Shown here: piece after piece, positions 27,051 to 35,998 of the stretch
Layout: every line of letters starts with the position of its first letter
Numbering within the stretch: the first letter of the stretch is position 1
DNA from: Bacillaceae bacterium IKA-2
Lineage (GTDB): Bacteria; Bacillota; Bacilli; Bacillales; Anaerobacillaceae
Reading direction: 5' to 3'
Assembly (NCBI GenBank): GCA_031761875.1
Contig: CP134492.1
Location: 496,001-560,000, forward strand
Length of the DNA stretch: 64,000 nucleotides
Notes under the pieces: generated by a model
The model's database searches: none
What the model saw: the letters and a program-made list of their open reading frames with translations, nothing else
Told to the model about the DNA's origin: nothing
Made by a program: the position numbers and the translations under genes

Positions 27051-27256
27051 ATACATTTTTTAGCAGCTAGTAAGAGGTCGTGGCTAGTCTTGCAGAGCAC
27101 TTGTGACACTCGGCATATTTCGATTACGATGAAATGTTCTATAAAAATAAAAGGGGATGCTGTTTGGTCGGATATAAATTTTAAGATGATAACAGTCTGT
27201 GACTGAAATATCTTTGTTCTCAAAAATTCAGCGACTCATCTATATAGAGGGGCTTT

Positions 27257-27421
27257 TTATGTTTTTTCTAAAGAGCAGCTAGTAATGTCAAAAATAGACA
27301 TCACTATAAATATGATTAATGCACAACCTGCAAACCAATTTCTCTCACCCTTACCGCCACCAAGAAACATGGTAATAAAAACCCCAATCGCTACAAATGG
27401 CACTACTAGAATTAATTCAAT
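27257..27421 (-). CDS. Possible small membrane protein without a canonical start
   Basis: A 54-codon frame encodes 'ELILVVPFVAIGVFITMFLG', then GGGKGERNWFAGCALIIFIV and a short polar end. Two hydrophobic stretches with a positive loop look like a genuine membrane protein, and TAGGAGGG lies 5-6 bp before it, yet the first codon at the right spacing is ATT. Either the start has mutated or a rare start is used. Family not recognised. Confidence 0.38.
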   Translation of the reverse strand: MELILVVPFVAIGVFITMFLGGGKGERNWFAGCALIIFIVMSIFDITSCSLEKT

Positions 27422-27626
27422 AATGAACCCTCCTACTGCACCTTTTTCTAAATATTAACATAATCAATTTATCTATGAGACTATTAGGTAAATTGGAAGG
27501 GCAAGGGAGAAGGACAAGGAAACAGTTTACAGGCACTGCGTCCCAGTTGACTTTGTGAGTTGTTGGAGGACAGTGAACCTGTCCCCATGATTGGAAATTT
27601 AGCCAAACGGGGGAGTGGATTACTGT
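27422..27626. other. Gap with a degenerate REP-like block
   Basis: No gene seen. 27505-27590 includes 'TTTACAGGCACTGCGTCCC' and 'GTGAACCTGTCCCC', a decayed inverted pair of the GGGACAGG core. Confidence 0.35.
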
Positions 27627-27720
27627 TTGACTTAGAGTAGACTCTAGGTTGTAAAATTGTTACAAAGCTCCAACTTAAGTAAGAAGGGTGTTTCTTTTAT
27701 GAAAACAACTCGGAGATGAT
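27627..27720 (+). promoter_or_regulatory. Orphan MerR-type promoter with a six-codon leftover gene
   Basis: -35 TTGACT at 27627-27632 and -10 TAAAAT at 27652-27657 are 19 bp apart, the long spacer of MerR-family promoters, and the spacer holds the dyad TAGAGTAGACTCTA. The pattern is that of promoters controlled by aldehyde-responsive MerR regulators (AdhR type). AGAAGGGTG precedes an ATG at 27699, but the frame ends after MKTTRR. The controlled gene has been lost. Confidence 0.6.
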
Positions 27721-27796
27721 TTTTTTCAGTTAATTTGTAATGGGAATCTCTAATTATTGTTTTTATGAAGTGCAATAGGGGATATATCGATTCAAC

Positions 27797-28696
27797 TTAA
27801 AAGTGAAAACAATTTTTCCCTTTTTCTTTTGCCTGATACAATGCAATATCAGCTTTCTTTAAATGCTCACCTATATCATTTACACCATCACAAGGAAATT
27901 TTACAACTCCAATAGAAGCAGAAATACCTATATCATAACTAAATTCTTTCCAATCAGATAAAATACTCAATATACAATTAGCTTTGTCTTCAATCTGTGT
28001 ATGGTCTTGTAAATTCGGAAAAAGAATAACAAACTCATCTCCTCCTAATCGAGCACCTAAACTATTACCATCCAAAAAGTCCTTAATCCGTTTACCCACT
28101 TCTCTTAAAACCTTATCACCGACATCATGACCATAGACATCATTTACTTCTTTAAACCGATCTAAATCAATAAGCATTAAAGTTCCTTTATCAGCTATAA
28201 AATTGAAGTTATCATACAAATAAGTTCTACTGAATAAATCTGTTAAACAATCGTATTGTACCTTCTTTTCCAGTTCTATTACATATGAAAATAAATTAGA
28301 AAATTTTTGGAATACCTCTATATCCTTTTCTGTAAACTTGGCTATTTTACTATCTATTGCACATAGCGTTCCAAACATATCCCCATTTTTATAAGAAATA
28401 GGAACTCCCAAATAAGAGTGTATATTAGCTTCATATGTTAAAGGTAAATCTCTCGTAAAACCATTTAAAGAAGTATCATTTATCAAAAGTGGTTCCCGAC
28501 CACCCAAAAATATCCTCTGTCAGTAAGATTCCGTTAATCCTAAAGTTTGACCTTCTTTAATAGTAGCACCACTACTATAATCTAATATTTTGATAATTTG
28601 AATATCATTCTCTGTTAATCTTGTCAAAAATAATGTTTTTTCATGCATATATAAGCTCACTAATTCTAATAAATCCGTTGTAGCTTTGTCATTCAT
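27797..28696 (-). pseudogene. GAF-GGDEF diguanylate cyclase interrupted by one in-frame TGA
   Basis: A single 300-codon frame runs from ATG 28696 (AGAGGTG upstream) to 27797. It has an N-terminal GAF domain (MNDKATTDLLELVSLYMHEK, 'IHSYLGVPISYKNGDMFGTL') and a C-terminal GGDEF domain ('DCLTDLFSRTYLYDNF', 'LIDLDRFKEVNDVYGHDVGD', 'ARLGGDEFVILFPN'). The only defect is TGA at 28520-28522, at the spot where GAF domains of this type read 'ESYCQ'. The RxxD inhibitory site is not evident. The downstream part has a TTG at 28507, so a truncated GGDEF product is conceivable. Most likely a recent nonsense mutation. Confidence 0.8.
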
Positions 28697-28820
28697 ATAA
28701 ACACCTCTTTTTGGGATAAATAGTAAGGATTTATGCCTATGCGTTACGATCCGCAGTTAGAATTTTGCTTTATTGTCATTTTATTTGATTGTCTCAGACT
28801 ACTGATTTCCAGTCAAGAGA

Positions 28821-28950
28821 AGATCCAGGGACAGGCACCTTTTCCCACCATATTTTTACAATTATAGTCTTGAAATAAGCTAGGATACATTTCTCATATC
28901 AAATGTAATAGACCGGGTCACTTGGCTCCCTGAAATTTCAAGAAGTTAGC
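28821..28950 (+). repeat. REP-like repeat A, copy 3
   Basis: AGATCCAGGGACAGGCACCT, ACCATATTTTTACAATTATA, a variant of GGTAGGATGCATTTC, and AGACCGGGTCACTTGGCTCC. It shares the longer downstream block with 42273-42410. Confidence 0.85.
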
Positions 28951-29064
28951 TAGAGTTTCGGTTAGCCATCTCCCGAAGCACTAGGCACCTGCTTCTTTAC
29001 AACCACTTTATGGAAGCAAATAATAGAACTGTGATAATATAAAAGAAAAACGGAGCGATAAATT

Positions 29065-29175
29065 ATGCAAGAGAAATTAAATCAGATATTACAAAAACTC
29101 GACACTATTGAAAAAGATGTTAAAGTTCTTACGGTTGGTCAGGAAAGGATTGAAAGGATAATAGGTGTGCAATGA
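29065..29175 (+). pseudogene. Truncated small coiled-coil gene, overlapping the vanZ start
   Basis: MQEKLNQILQKLDTIEKDVK and the next 14 residues match the gene at 12428, then the frame ends in TGA at 36 codons. Its stop overlaps the vanZ ATG (ATGA), and vanZ lacks a good site of its own, so the relic probably supplies transcription and translational coupling to vanZ. Confidence 0.7.
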
Positions 29176-30035
29176 AAAAATCAATTTGGTTCGTTATATT
29201 ATACTGGTTGCCAGTCTTGTTTATGGCAACGGTTATCTTTACCGCATCTTCACAGTCCTATGAGCAACAAAATATCCGACCTCAGCTTAGTGTATTAACA
29301 GATGTTCAAAAGTTAACATCCATTTATCATCAAATGAAGCTAGAGTATGCCGAAAATAAGCTTTATGCAAAAGAAATTGGTTTAAGTGGCATGGTCAATC
29401 TAGTTGTTGAAAAAGCAAAATTGCTATTAATAGTAGGAGTTAGCTTATTTTTTATCCTGTTAATCTGGACTCTTGTGTATTTAATTAACTTATACAATGA
29501 AAAAGGCGTTCAATATGTATATAAGCGAATGCTATTTTGGTTAGGACTCTTCCTTTTGAGTATCGCGTTAATTTTTATTGGTATCTTTTTTGCTTTTAGA
29601 ATTGAAGATATATTGATGTTTATCAAAAGTAGGTTAGAGGCAGAAGCAACAAAAGGATTTTTAAAGGGAATTAATTTTACTTATGCGACCTCTGAGGTGA
29701 GTATTGAGAGAATGGGTGTTGCAGGTTTTATCGAGTTTCTGCTCCGTAAAGGTGCTCATTTTACTTTTTTCTTTATTCTCGGCTTTCTTATCTACCGGGC
29801 TTTATGGGCTAGTAAATGTAAAAACTATCTAAACTTTATTGGTTCTTTCCTTTTTGTCGTATTATATGCCGTTAGCGACGAACTTCACCAAGCATTTACA
29901 CCTAATCGAACTCCCCTAGTTGAGGATATCGTTCTTGATTCTGTTGGTGGTTTAACAGGTATTTTATTTGCTTTTGCAATTTATTATACAATAAGTTACT
30001 TTAAAGAAAAAAACCATCGGTATAGACTAGACTGA
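29172..30035 (+). CDS. VanZ-family membrane protein
   Basis: 287 residues with about five membrane segments. Family signatures: N-terminal 'LPVLFMATVIFTASSQSY', then 'FLLRKGAHFTFFFILGFL' and 'AVSDELHQAFTPNRTPLVED' followed by 'DSVGGLTGILF'. VanZ-type proteins affect envelope stress and glycopeptide tolerance; the role here is unknown. The start overlaps the stop of a truncated coiled-coil gene. The last codons and stop (30033-30035) fall in the left end of an IS3 element, so the natural C-terminus has been replaced. Confidence 0.88.
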   Translation: MKKSIWFVILYWLPVLFMATVIFTASSQSYEQQNIRPQLSVLTDVQKLTSIYHQMKLEYAENKLYAKEIGLSGMVNLVVEKAKLLLIVGVSLFFILLIWTLVYLINLYNEKGVQYVYKRMLFWLGLFLLSIALIFIGIFFAFRIEDILMFIKSRLEAEATKGFLKGINFTYATSEVSIERMGVAGFIEFLLRKGAHFTFFFILGFLIYRALWASKCKNYLNFIGSFLFVVLYAVSDELHQAFTPNRTPLVEDIVLDSVGGLTGILFAFAIYYTISYFKEKNHRYRLD

Positions 30036-30069
30036 CATAGCGATTTGAGACACATATAAAACACCATCT

Positions 30070-30909
30070 TTAGGCTGCTTGCGCCCCAAATTCTTTGGGC
30101 GTCAGGTAGCCTAATTTTTCTAGGATCCGGTCTTGATTGTAGTAACGCATGTATTCATCCACCTTCTCCACGACCTGGATGTTGTGCATCGAATTGAATT
30201 TGACGTATTGGAATTCCTCGGATTTGATATTGGAATGGAACGATTCAATGACCGCATTGTCCCAACAGTTTCCACGCCGCGACATACTGCTGACCAGATG
30301 GCTCTTCTTGACCAACTCCTGATACGCATAGGAGGTATACACACTTCTCTGATCGGAGTGGAGGATCACGCCTTCTGGGTTCCCACGTATCTCCAGCGCT
30401 TCTTTCAAGGTATCGATGACCAGCGGCGTCTGTTGGTGATCATACATCTTGTACGCGATAATTTCATTATTGAACAGGTCCATGATCGTCGACAGGTACA
30501 TCGTCGAACTTCCGTACTGAATATACGTAATATCCGTCACCCATTTCTGGTTCTGCGCAGTTGCCGTGAAATTGCGTTGCAGAAGATTCGGCGCTACAAT
30601 AATGGATTCGCCTTGTGATTTCCATTTCCGTTTCGGTTTAGTCCGGTATTGTAAATGGTGCTTTTGCATGATGGTTTGAACCGTATTGCGATGCCGATCC
30701 AACTTGTATTCTGTTTTTAATAACTTCTTGATTTTCCGATGGCCAAAGCGATACTTCGTTTTCCGGCACAATGCGATAATCGCTTCTTCCACTTCCGTCA
30801 ACACGCTTGTGACGCCATCGGCGAGCCACCGGTAATAAGTGGAGCGTGACACGCCTAATACGGAAAGAATCGCCGTGATGGTATACTTCTTGCGATAGGT
30901 TTCCACCAA
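30070..30909 (-). CDS. IS3-family transposase OrfB (DDE integrase domain)
   Basis: 279 residues. N-terminal HTH_21-like part 'LGVSRSTYYRWLADG', then the rve core: 'QKWVTDITYIQYGSSTMYLS' (first Asp), 'VILHSDQRSVYTSYAYQEL' (second Asp) and 'NCWDNAVIESFHSNIKSEEF' (Glu), ending 'YNQDRILEKLGYLTPKEFG'. The DDE triad is intact. It begins 9 bp after orfA ends, and IS3 elements normally fuse the two by -1 frameshifting. Confidence 0.93.
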   Translation of the reverse strand: MVETYRKKYTITAILSVLGVSRSTYYRWLADGVTSVLTEVEEAIIALCRKTKYRFGHRKIKKLLKTEYKLDRHRNTVQTIMQKHHLQYRTKPKRKWKSQGESIIVAPNLLQRNFTATAQNQKWVTDITYIQYGSSTMYLSTIMDLFNNEIIAYKMYDHQQTPLVIDTLKEALEIRGNPEGVILHSDQRSVYTSYAYQELVKKSHLVSSMSRRGNCWDNAVIESFHSNIKSEEFQYVKFNSMHNIQVVEKVDEYMRYYNQDRILEKLGYLTPKEFGAQAA

Positions 30910-30917
30910 ATGGAGAA

Positions 30918-31235
30918 TTACTTGTTTTCCAACTCCTTTTTGATCTCCAAATACTTTTTTAAGATCTCATTCTCCATTTTCAAATGGGCATTCTGGCGAT
31001 CTTTCTTCTCCAGCTCGCTGGCGAATTCCGGCCCGTGCCCAAACGTATATTGCTTGCCGATCGGCTGGTCGAAGCGGTAAATTTCGTTATTCCGATACCA
31101 CTTCATCCAGGTCTTAATTTGAGAATAGTTTTTAATGCCATACTTCTCCATAATTTCCTTGTTCGTTAACTGACCAGTCATTTTGTCTTTTACAACAGCC
31201 CATTTAATTTCGCTTGAATATACGTTTTTACCCAT
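30918..31235 (-). CDS. IS3-family transposase OrfA (helix-turn-helix)
   Basis: 105 residues: 'SEIKWAVVKDKMTGQLTNKE' then 'IMEKYGIKNYSQIKTWMKWY', a helix-turn-helix, followed by a Leu-zipper-like end 'HLKMENEILKKYLEIKKELE'. It binds the IS ends. ATG 31235 with GGAGGTG upstream; longer frames upstream would run into the terminal repeat. Confidence 0.9.
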   Translation of the reverse strand: MGKNVYSSEIKWAVVKDKMTGQLTNKEIMEKYGIKNYSQIKTWMKWYRNNEIYRFDQPIGKQYTFGHGPEFASELEKKDRQNAHLKMENEILKKYLEIKKELENK

Positions 31236-31354
31236 GCAAAAACACCTCCGATTTGAGTACTTGTGGTAAGTGTACCATTTCGAAGGTGTTTTATATTGTC
31301 CCATTTAATTATGTTAGTCTATATCTGGTTTAGATAGTCGAAGGCTTTTATTTT

Positions 31355-32104
31355 CTATTCTACTATTCCTAGCGTAGCTTCTTCCTTATAGCCGTTTTTT
31401 CCGGTTACTTCAAATGTTTCCTTGATAAGTCCTAGTTCTGGTGCATAGTATTTTCTAAAGATTGTGTCTGCGTCGGCAACCTCATCAGTTATATTTTCGA
31501 TAACGTATACATTCTCAAACGTTCCAAATGGCACAGTTACTAACTCGGATTCACTTACAAGCTTCCAGTCTGCTGTACCTTCTAGGTTTATGAGTGTTTC
31601 TATTTTTTCTTCCATAGGTTCGAATTCATTTAAGATATTAGTTTCAGGATTGGTAGGTGAATCATCCTCATAGACAAGGGTGATTTCCGTAGTTGTCCAC
31701 TTATAAATATGTGTGGTCGGGTCTCCGCCGATCGATATTGTTATCTGTACGTACTCATCATTAGCAGCGATGATTTTATATACATATAATTCTACTTCAC
31801 CATTTGTATAGATCATTTTATTACCTACTTTAGAACGATAATCTAATAATCCACCTTGTTTGGCAGTCGTTTCCTCTTCTATTTCTTCAATACTACCTTC
31901 ATTTTCTACTTCTACTTCTTTTTCTTCATTACCTTCACTTTCTATTTCTTCATTTTCATTAACTTCTTCTTCCTGATTCGTTTCTTCTGTTATTTCGGTT
32001 TCATTGCTGTCTAGTTGATTATTTTCTGTTTGCTCAACCGTTGGCGCGTTTGAACAACCAATTAGTAAGAAAAATCCTAAAATAGGTATAATCAATTTTT
32101 TCAT
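31355..32104 (-). CDS. Secreted lipoprotein with acidic linker, unknown function
   Basis: 249 residues. Lipobox 'FFLLIGCSN' (Cys near 17), then a Glu-rich low-complexity stretch (about 25-85), then a globular region ('LLDYRSKVGNKMIYTNGEVE', 'WKLVSESELVTVPFGTFENV', 'FRKYYAPELGLIKETFEVTG'). The C-terminal part resembles lipoproteins with an all-beta fold of unknown ligand. GGAGAC precedes the ATG. Next to a cell-wall amidase on the same strand, so a wall-associated role is possible. Confidence 0.75.
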   Translation of the reverse strand: MKKLIIPILGFFLLIGCSNAPTVEQTENNQLDSNETEITEETNQEEEVNENEEIESEGNEEKEVEVENEGSIEEIEEETTAKQGGLLDYRSKVGNKMIYTNGEVELYVYKIIAANDEYVQITISIGGDPTTHIYKWTTTEITLVYEDDSPTNPETNILNEFEPMEEKIETLINLEGTADWKLVSESELVTVPFGTFENVYVIENITDEVADADTIFRKYYAPELGLIKETFEVTGKNGYKEEATLGIVE

Positions 32105-32147
32105 ATTAATAGTCTCCTTTATGCAATAAGGTAATTTCGATTATTTA

Positions 32148-34238
32148 TTACCTGACAGTGTTAAGCACCTGTGTAATGACTGGATCTTTTACAATTTCAC
32201 CAATTATGAAAATATCTTCTACGTAATTTGTTTCTCCATACTCCATTAAAAATAATTCAACTGAAGTGGCTAAATTATCTTTTACCAGAATGATTGGTGC
32301 TTTACTATGAATTGCCAATGCGGCAGAAGCAAGCGCGTCCGGAAAGTTCGTTCCGGTTGTTAGGATAATTTGGTTTGAGTTGATCTCATTTTTAAAAGTA
32401 TGCAATAACATAGCAACAGTATCGTAACGAGTTTTACCTGCTAAGCGCTCTACACTTTTCTTGTGTTGGTAGTTATTTATTTTAGTTTCTACTTGGTCAG
32501 AAAGAACTAAATGTCCACCAAGAATGACAACACGCTTTCCATTTAATACTTTTAATGCTTTAGCAGAGATATCATTTTTAGGCGTTAACAAAATCCCCCA
32601 GTTATTAGCTGCTGCAATTGGAGCTGCTGCTATGGCGTCGGCAAAGCTTGCTCCAGAAGCTACAAAGATGCCTTCTAGATCACCTAATTCATCAATAATT
32701 AATTGATTTGTATCGTATCTAGTCGGACCACTGATACGAACGGTTTCAATTCCTAATGCTTTAATTTCCACTTCAACTTCTTCTTTAATGGCTAAATGTC
32801 CACCAAGGATGACTACTTTATCTGCCTTTAAACGCAGAATTTCATTTTTTGTGGCTTCGGTAAATTCAGCGGTTTTGGTTAATAGAATAGGGGCAACACC
32901 ATAGACGGTAGATAATGGGCCGGCAGATAAACCATCTGCTGAATCTTCACCGGTCGCCAATATGACAGTTTTTTGTTCTTTGTCATTTGGAAAACCATCT
33001 GGATACAATGATTTAGATATTTCAACAGCTGTGATATAACGAGTTCGACCAGCTAATTTTTTTGGTGAAAGATTCCTAGTAACAGTTACACTCGATTGAT
33101 TTGTCCAGAGAACGTCTCCAGTTAAATTGTTAACTATTTTTGCATTTGTTTTGCTTTTTGCATGGTTATTGGCAAAGTTATAATCATAAAAACTATCGGT
33201 CTTTACATTATTTATGTAGACATCGTATTTTTTCGATAAGAAATTAGACCATTTCGTCTTTTTTGTACCCGATGAGATGATACGAGTTTTTTCTTGCGAC
33301 TTTGCATAGTTTGTAGCATCTGCTAATGTGTAGAAATTATTTAAGGGACCGTTTATTTGATGTTGGACTTCAAACTCAGGTTGAGTTGTAAAAATAACTT
33401 TTTGTAAATCTTTATCGAAAACAGTCACTTTAGATTTATATCCTTTAGCATAGTTAATCGCGTCTGCCTTTTTGTCAAAAGTCTTAAGCTTTTTATTAGT
33501 AGCATCAAAAACTTCATAAACTTTAAAATATTTAATAACAGAATCTGCTAAGGATTGAGCTGCTTTTTGTTGAAAAGCATTCGATTTGATTAGTTGCTCT
33601 TCTGTAGGATTCGTCATGAATCCTAATTCGACAAGAATAGATGGCATCTGTGCGTTTCGAATGACATAGAAACTTTGATTATTTCGAATTTTGCGGTCAA
33701 TAAGTCCTAGGTTACTGATAAGTCTAGGGTGAGCAACCTCAGCGAGTCTTTTACTTTCCTGAAGAAATGTCAATTGCATAGGGTCTGGTGGCCAACTAGA
33801 CTTATAATGATTCTCACCATCGTAGTAATAGGTTTCAATTCCTCGCGTAAAGGTACTTGAGGGATGTGCGTTAAAATGAATTGATATAAAAATACTATTA
33901 TCGTTATTTCCTTTTGCAAAGTCATTTGCAACTTTCATGCGTTTTTCAAAATCACCGCCAGCATTTTGTAAGTATGAAGCAAATGCAATGTCAGTGCTGC
34001 GGGTTAAATGTACTTTAATATCTGTAGACTTTAAGATATCTCTTAACTTTAAGGCTACTAATAGGTTTGCATCTTTTTCACAAAAACCTGTCCTATTACC
34101 TGAATACCCACATGTACCAGAGAATTTTCCGCCGTGACCAGGGTCAATGACAACTATTTTTTCTGCGAAACTAATTAGTGGGAATAAAAATAGCATAAAT
34201 GCTAATAAAGCAACTAATCTTGTAACTTTTCTTTTCAT
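32148..34238 (-). CDS. N-acetylmuramoyl-L-alanine amidase with CWB2 cell-wall-binding repeats
   Basis: 696 residues, LytC-like. Signal peptide (MKRKVTRLVALLAFMLFLFP), amidase_3 domain (about 27-215) with zinc ligands in 'VIDPGHGGKF', the Glu after 'TGFC', 'FISIHFNAHPS' and 'ILVELGFMTNPTEEQL'. Three 40-residue repeats with 'AINYAK', 'ATNYAK' and 'ANNHAK' follow (about 230-380), then three type-2 cell-wall-binding repeats, each with 'VVILGGHL' or a relative and 'AGRTRYITA'-like starts. It hydrolyses peptidoglycan stem peptides outside the cell. ATG 34238 with GGAGG 7 bp upstream. Confidence 0.93.
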   Translation of the reverse strand: MKRKVTRLVALLAFMLFLFPLISFAEKIVVIDPGHGGKFSGTCGYSGNRTGFCEKDANLLVALKLRDILKSTDIKVHLTRSTDIAFASYLQNAGGDFEKRMKVANDFAKGNNDNSIFISIHFNAHPSSTFTRGIETYYYDGENHYKSSWPPDPMQLTFLQESKRLAEVAHPRLISNLGLIDRKIRNNQSFYVIRNAQMPSILVELGFMTNPTEEQLIKSNAFQQKAAQSLADSVIKYFKVYEVFDATNKKLKTFDKKADAINYAKGYKSKVTVFDKDLQKVIFTTQPEFEVQHQINGPLNNFYTLADATNYAKSQEKTRIISSGTKKTKWSNFLSKKYDVYINNVKTDSFYDYNFANNHAKSKTNAKIVNNLTGDVLWTNQSSVTVTRNLSPKKLAGRTRYITAVEISKSLYPDGFPNDKEQKTVILATGEDSADGLSAGPLSTVYGVAPILLTKTAEFTEATKNEILRLKADKVVILGGHLAIKEEVEVEIKALGIETVRISGPTRYDTNQLIIDELGDLEGIFVASGASFADAIAAAPIAAANNWGILLTPKNDISAKALKVLNGKRVVILGGHLVLSDQVETKINNYQHKKSVERLAGKTRYDTVAMLLHTFKNEINSNQIILTTGTNFPDALASAALAIHSKAPIILVKDNLATSVELFLMEYGETNYVEDIFIIGEIVKDPVITQVLNTVR

Positions 34239-34885
34239 TAAGTAACCTCCGTGTTTGTCTAGTTTTGTCATTTACTGCAATTCTATTATAGATGAATATA
34301 GATAAAATATGGAAGGACTATTTTAGATTCGTTGCCTGTGTGTGTAGCAATACAAAGAGTAAATTATCTATATTTGTATTTGGGCTGGGTAAATAGGCTC
34401 TTTAGCGATGGTTATTTTAAGTTATAAGTCTATCATTACCATGCTAGGAGGGGACTTTAGAGCCAATTAGTAGTTCGAGAACCGGTGAATACGAAGTGAA
34501 GGGGGAAGATTAGTGCCTTGTCCTCATTTTTTTGATTCGGCACTGAGCGCTCCCGGTAATTGTCGAACGATTGTTTTTGTCAAATGGAAAAGGTAAGTTT
34601 TTTATGCAGGTATCAATTTAAAAGTGATCACGGTATACCGCTGTTTAATAGGGTTGAAGCCTGCTTTACACTTATAATGAGAGGAAGGTTTTTTTCAAAT
34701 AGGCTAAAATAATCTACAAATTTACAATTTATTATAAAAATGGCTTTATTTTATCATAAAATCCATATATAGTTGATAGAGAACAGTGATTTTTCCAGTA
34801 CAGAAAAGAAACGAAATTAAAATTTAGATTAGACACCCGAAAATAAATGAGGTATAGAAGAGAATTGTGTATTATAATTGTATTT
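34239..34885. other. Gene-free gap upstream of the amidase
   Basis: No convincing gene. 34470-34530 holds a decayed REP-like stretch (AGTGCCTTGTCCTCATTTTT). The short open frames on the minus strand lack starts and domains. Confidence 0.4.
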
Positions 34886-35001
34886 GAATGAATTTCATAA
34901 TACCAAAAACTAGCCATAATAATCTACATCTAGTTTAAAATGTTTTAATTCAACTAGATGTAGATTCATGTGGAGCGAAACCTACATTATGAAATTCATT
35001 C
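34886..35001. repeat. Nested palindromic element D, copy 1 (complete)
   Basis: Outer inverted ends GAATGAATTTCATAAT (34886-34901) and ATTATGAAATTCATTC (34986-35001) are perfect over 16 bp. Inside, CTACATCTAGTT and AACTAGATGTAG form a second inverted pair. Related copies at 39155, 40557, 46092 and 51841. No coding potential; MITE-like. Confidence 0.85.
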
Positions 35002-35049
35002 ACTTAATGTAATTATTACCATTTAATAATTTGAGATATAGGTGAGTAT

Positions 35050-35877
35050 ATGAAGAAAATAGTTATATTTTCAATAGTCTTAGTATCGATTTTGACAATT
35101 GTTTTTAGTAGATATCAGTATGATCAAAAACTTAAAACAACAGCATCTGAAGCGCAGACAGTATTCGAGGAAATAAAAATCGAAAATGAACAGATAAAAG
35201 AGATAGAGGGAAAAGAAGCAGAACGGGAACGACTTCGTTTGCTCACTACGAACATGGCTCCTTCTATTAGTCAAATAGTAAATGAGGCTGTTGACGAAAA
35301 TGGACAAGTTAATATTGTCGTTGTAGGATCAGATAGTTTAGTAATAACAGAAGAGCGAGAAAGTTGGCTTACTCTTGTTCAATCTCATTTAGATCAACAT
35401 TATGAAGGAGCTTTGTTCTCAGTAGAGTCAGTTATTTATGATGGCAAAAGTTCATATGAAGTATTAGCTGAACAAGGGTATACTCGCGTAATTGAGAAGA
35501 AACCAGACATTTTGATCGTTGAACCATTTCTACTAAATGATAATGGGATAGCTCTTATAAGTGATACGCTTAATTATTTAGAAGTGTTTTTAAGTGAAAT
35601 AAAGGAGATATATGAAGATATTATTGTTATTATTCAACCACCAGCGCCTCTATATCAATCAGCTTATTATTTAACACAAGTTGAGGAGATAAATGCTTAT
35701 TCAGACAATAATAACTATATTTATTTTGATCATTGGACAAATTGGCCGGATAGCGATGACGAGGGTATAAAAGATTTTTTGGATGGAAAAATTCCGAATC
35801 AAGAAGGACATAAACTTTGGGCTGAATACATAAATAATTATTTTGTCGCTCGAGATATTGCTGCGAACGAAGAATAA
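35050..35877 (+). CDS. SGNH/GDSL-hydrolase-like exported protein
   Basis: 275 residues. N-terminal membrane anchor or signal (about 4-20), a charged helix, then an SGNH fold: 'NIVVVGSDSLVITEERESW' (nucleophile Ser in GSDSL) and near the C-terminus 'GKIPNQEGHKLWAEYINNYF' with the His of the D..H pair. Probable secreted esterase, perhaps acting on acylated wall polymers. AGGTG precedes the ATG. Directly downstream of palindrome D copy 1; the next gene encodes another exported protein. Confidence 0.78.
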   Translation: MKKIVIFSIVLVSILTIVFSRYQYDQKLKTTASEAQTVFEEIKIENEQIKEIEGKEAERERLRLLTTNMAPSISQIVNEAVDENGQVNIVVVGSDSLVITEERESWLTLVQSHLDQHYEGALFSVESVIYDGKSSYEVLAEQGYTRVIEKKPDILIVEPFLLNDNGIALISDTLNYLEVFLSEIKEIYEDIIVIIQPPAPLYQSAYYLTQVEEINAYSDNNNYIYFDHWTNWPDSDDEGIKDFLDGKIPNQEGHKLWAEYINNYFVARDIAANEE

Positions 35878-35998
35878 TTGAATATAGAAAACTTGAAAAC
35901 GTCACCAATGACCAGAGGGTTTTACTAGTTACATGAATTTCATTCACATAGCTTAATAAATAAAATTAGTTTGATAGTGTGGGGGGTGAAAGGTAAAA

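Larger units (their letters stand above)
30028..31321 (-). mobile_element. IS3-family insertion sequence (IS150-like), apparently complete
   Basis: Two genes on the minus strand are bounded by inverted ends: TAGACTGACATA at 30028 and, on the other strand, TAGACTAACATA ending at 31321; inside both ends ATATAAAACACC recurs. It lies between the converging vanZ and lipoprotein genes. Its codons are visibly more GC-rich than the neighbourhood, suggesting recent arrival. Confidence 0.85.

Noticed and set aside
26940-27206. Plus-strand 88-codon frame
   Set aside because: Crosses the terminator at 27018-27050 and has no protein-like features; considered chance.
27041-27223. Minus-strand 60-codon frame ending just before a terminator
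   Set aside because: The terminator is suggestive, but the only start is a TTG without ribosome binding site and no family is recognised.
28520-28522. TGA read as selenocysteine
   Set aside because: No recognisable SECIS hairpin right after the codon and GAF domains are not known selenoproteins; a nonsense mutation is simpler.
30133-30618. Plus-strand 161-codon frame opposite IS3 orfB
   Set aside because: Antisense shadow of a GC-rich transposase gene.
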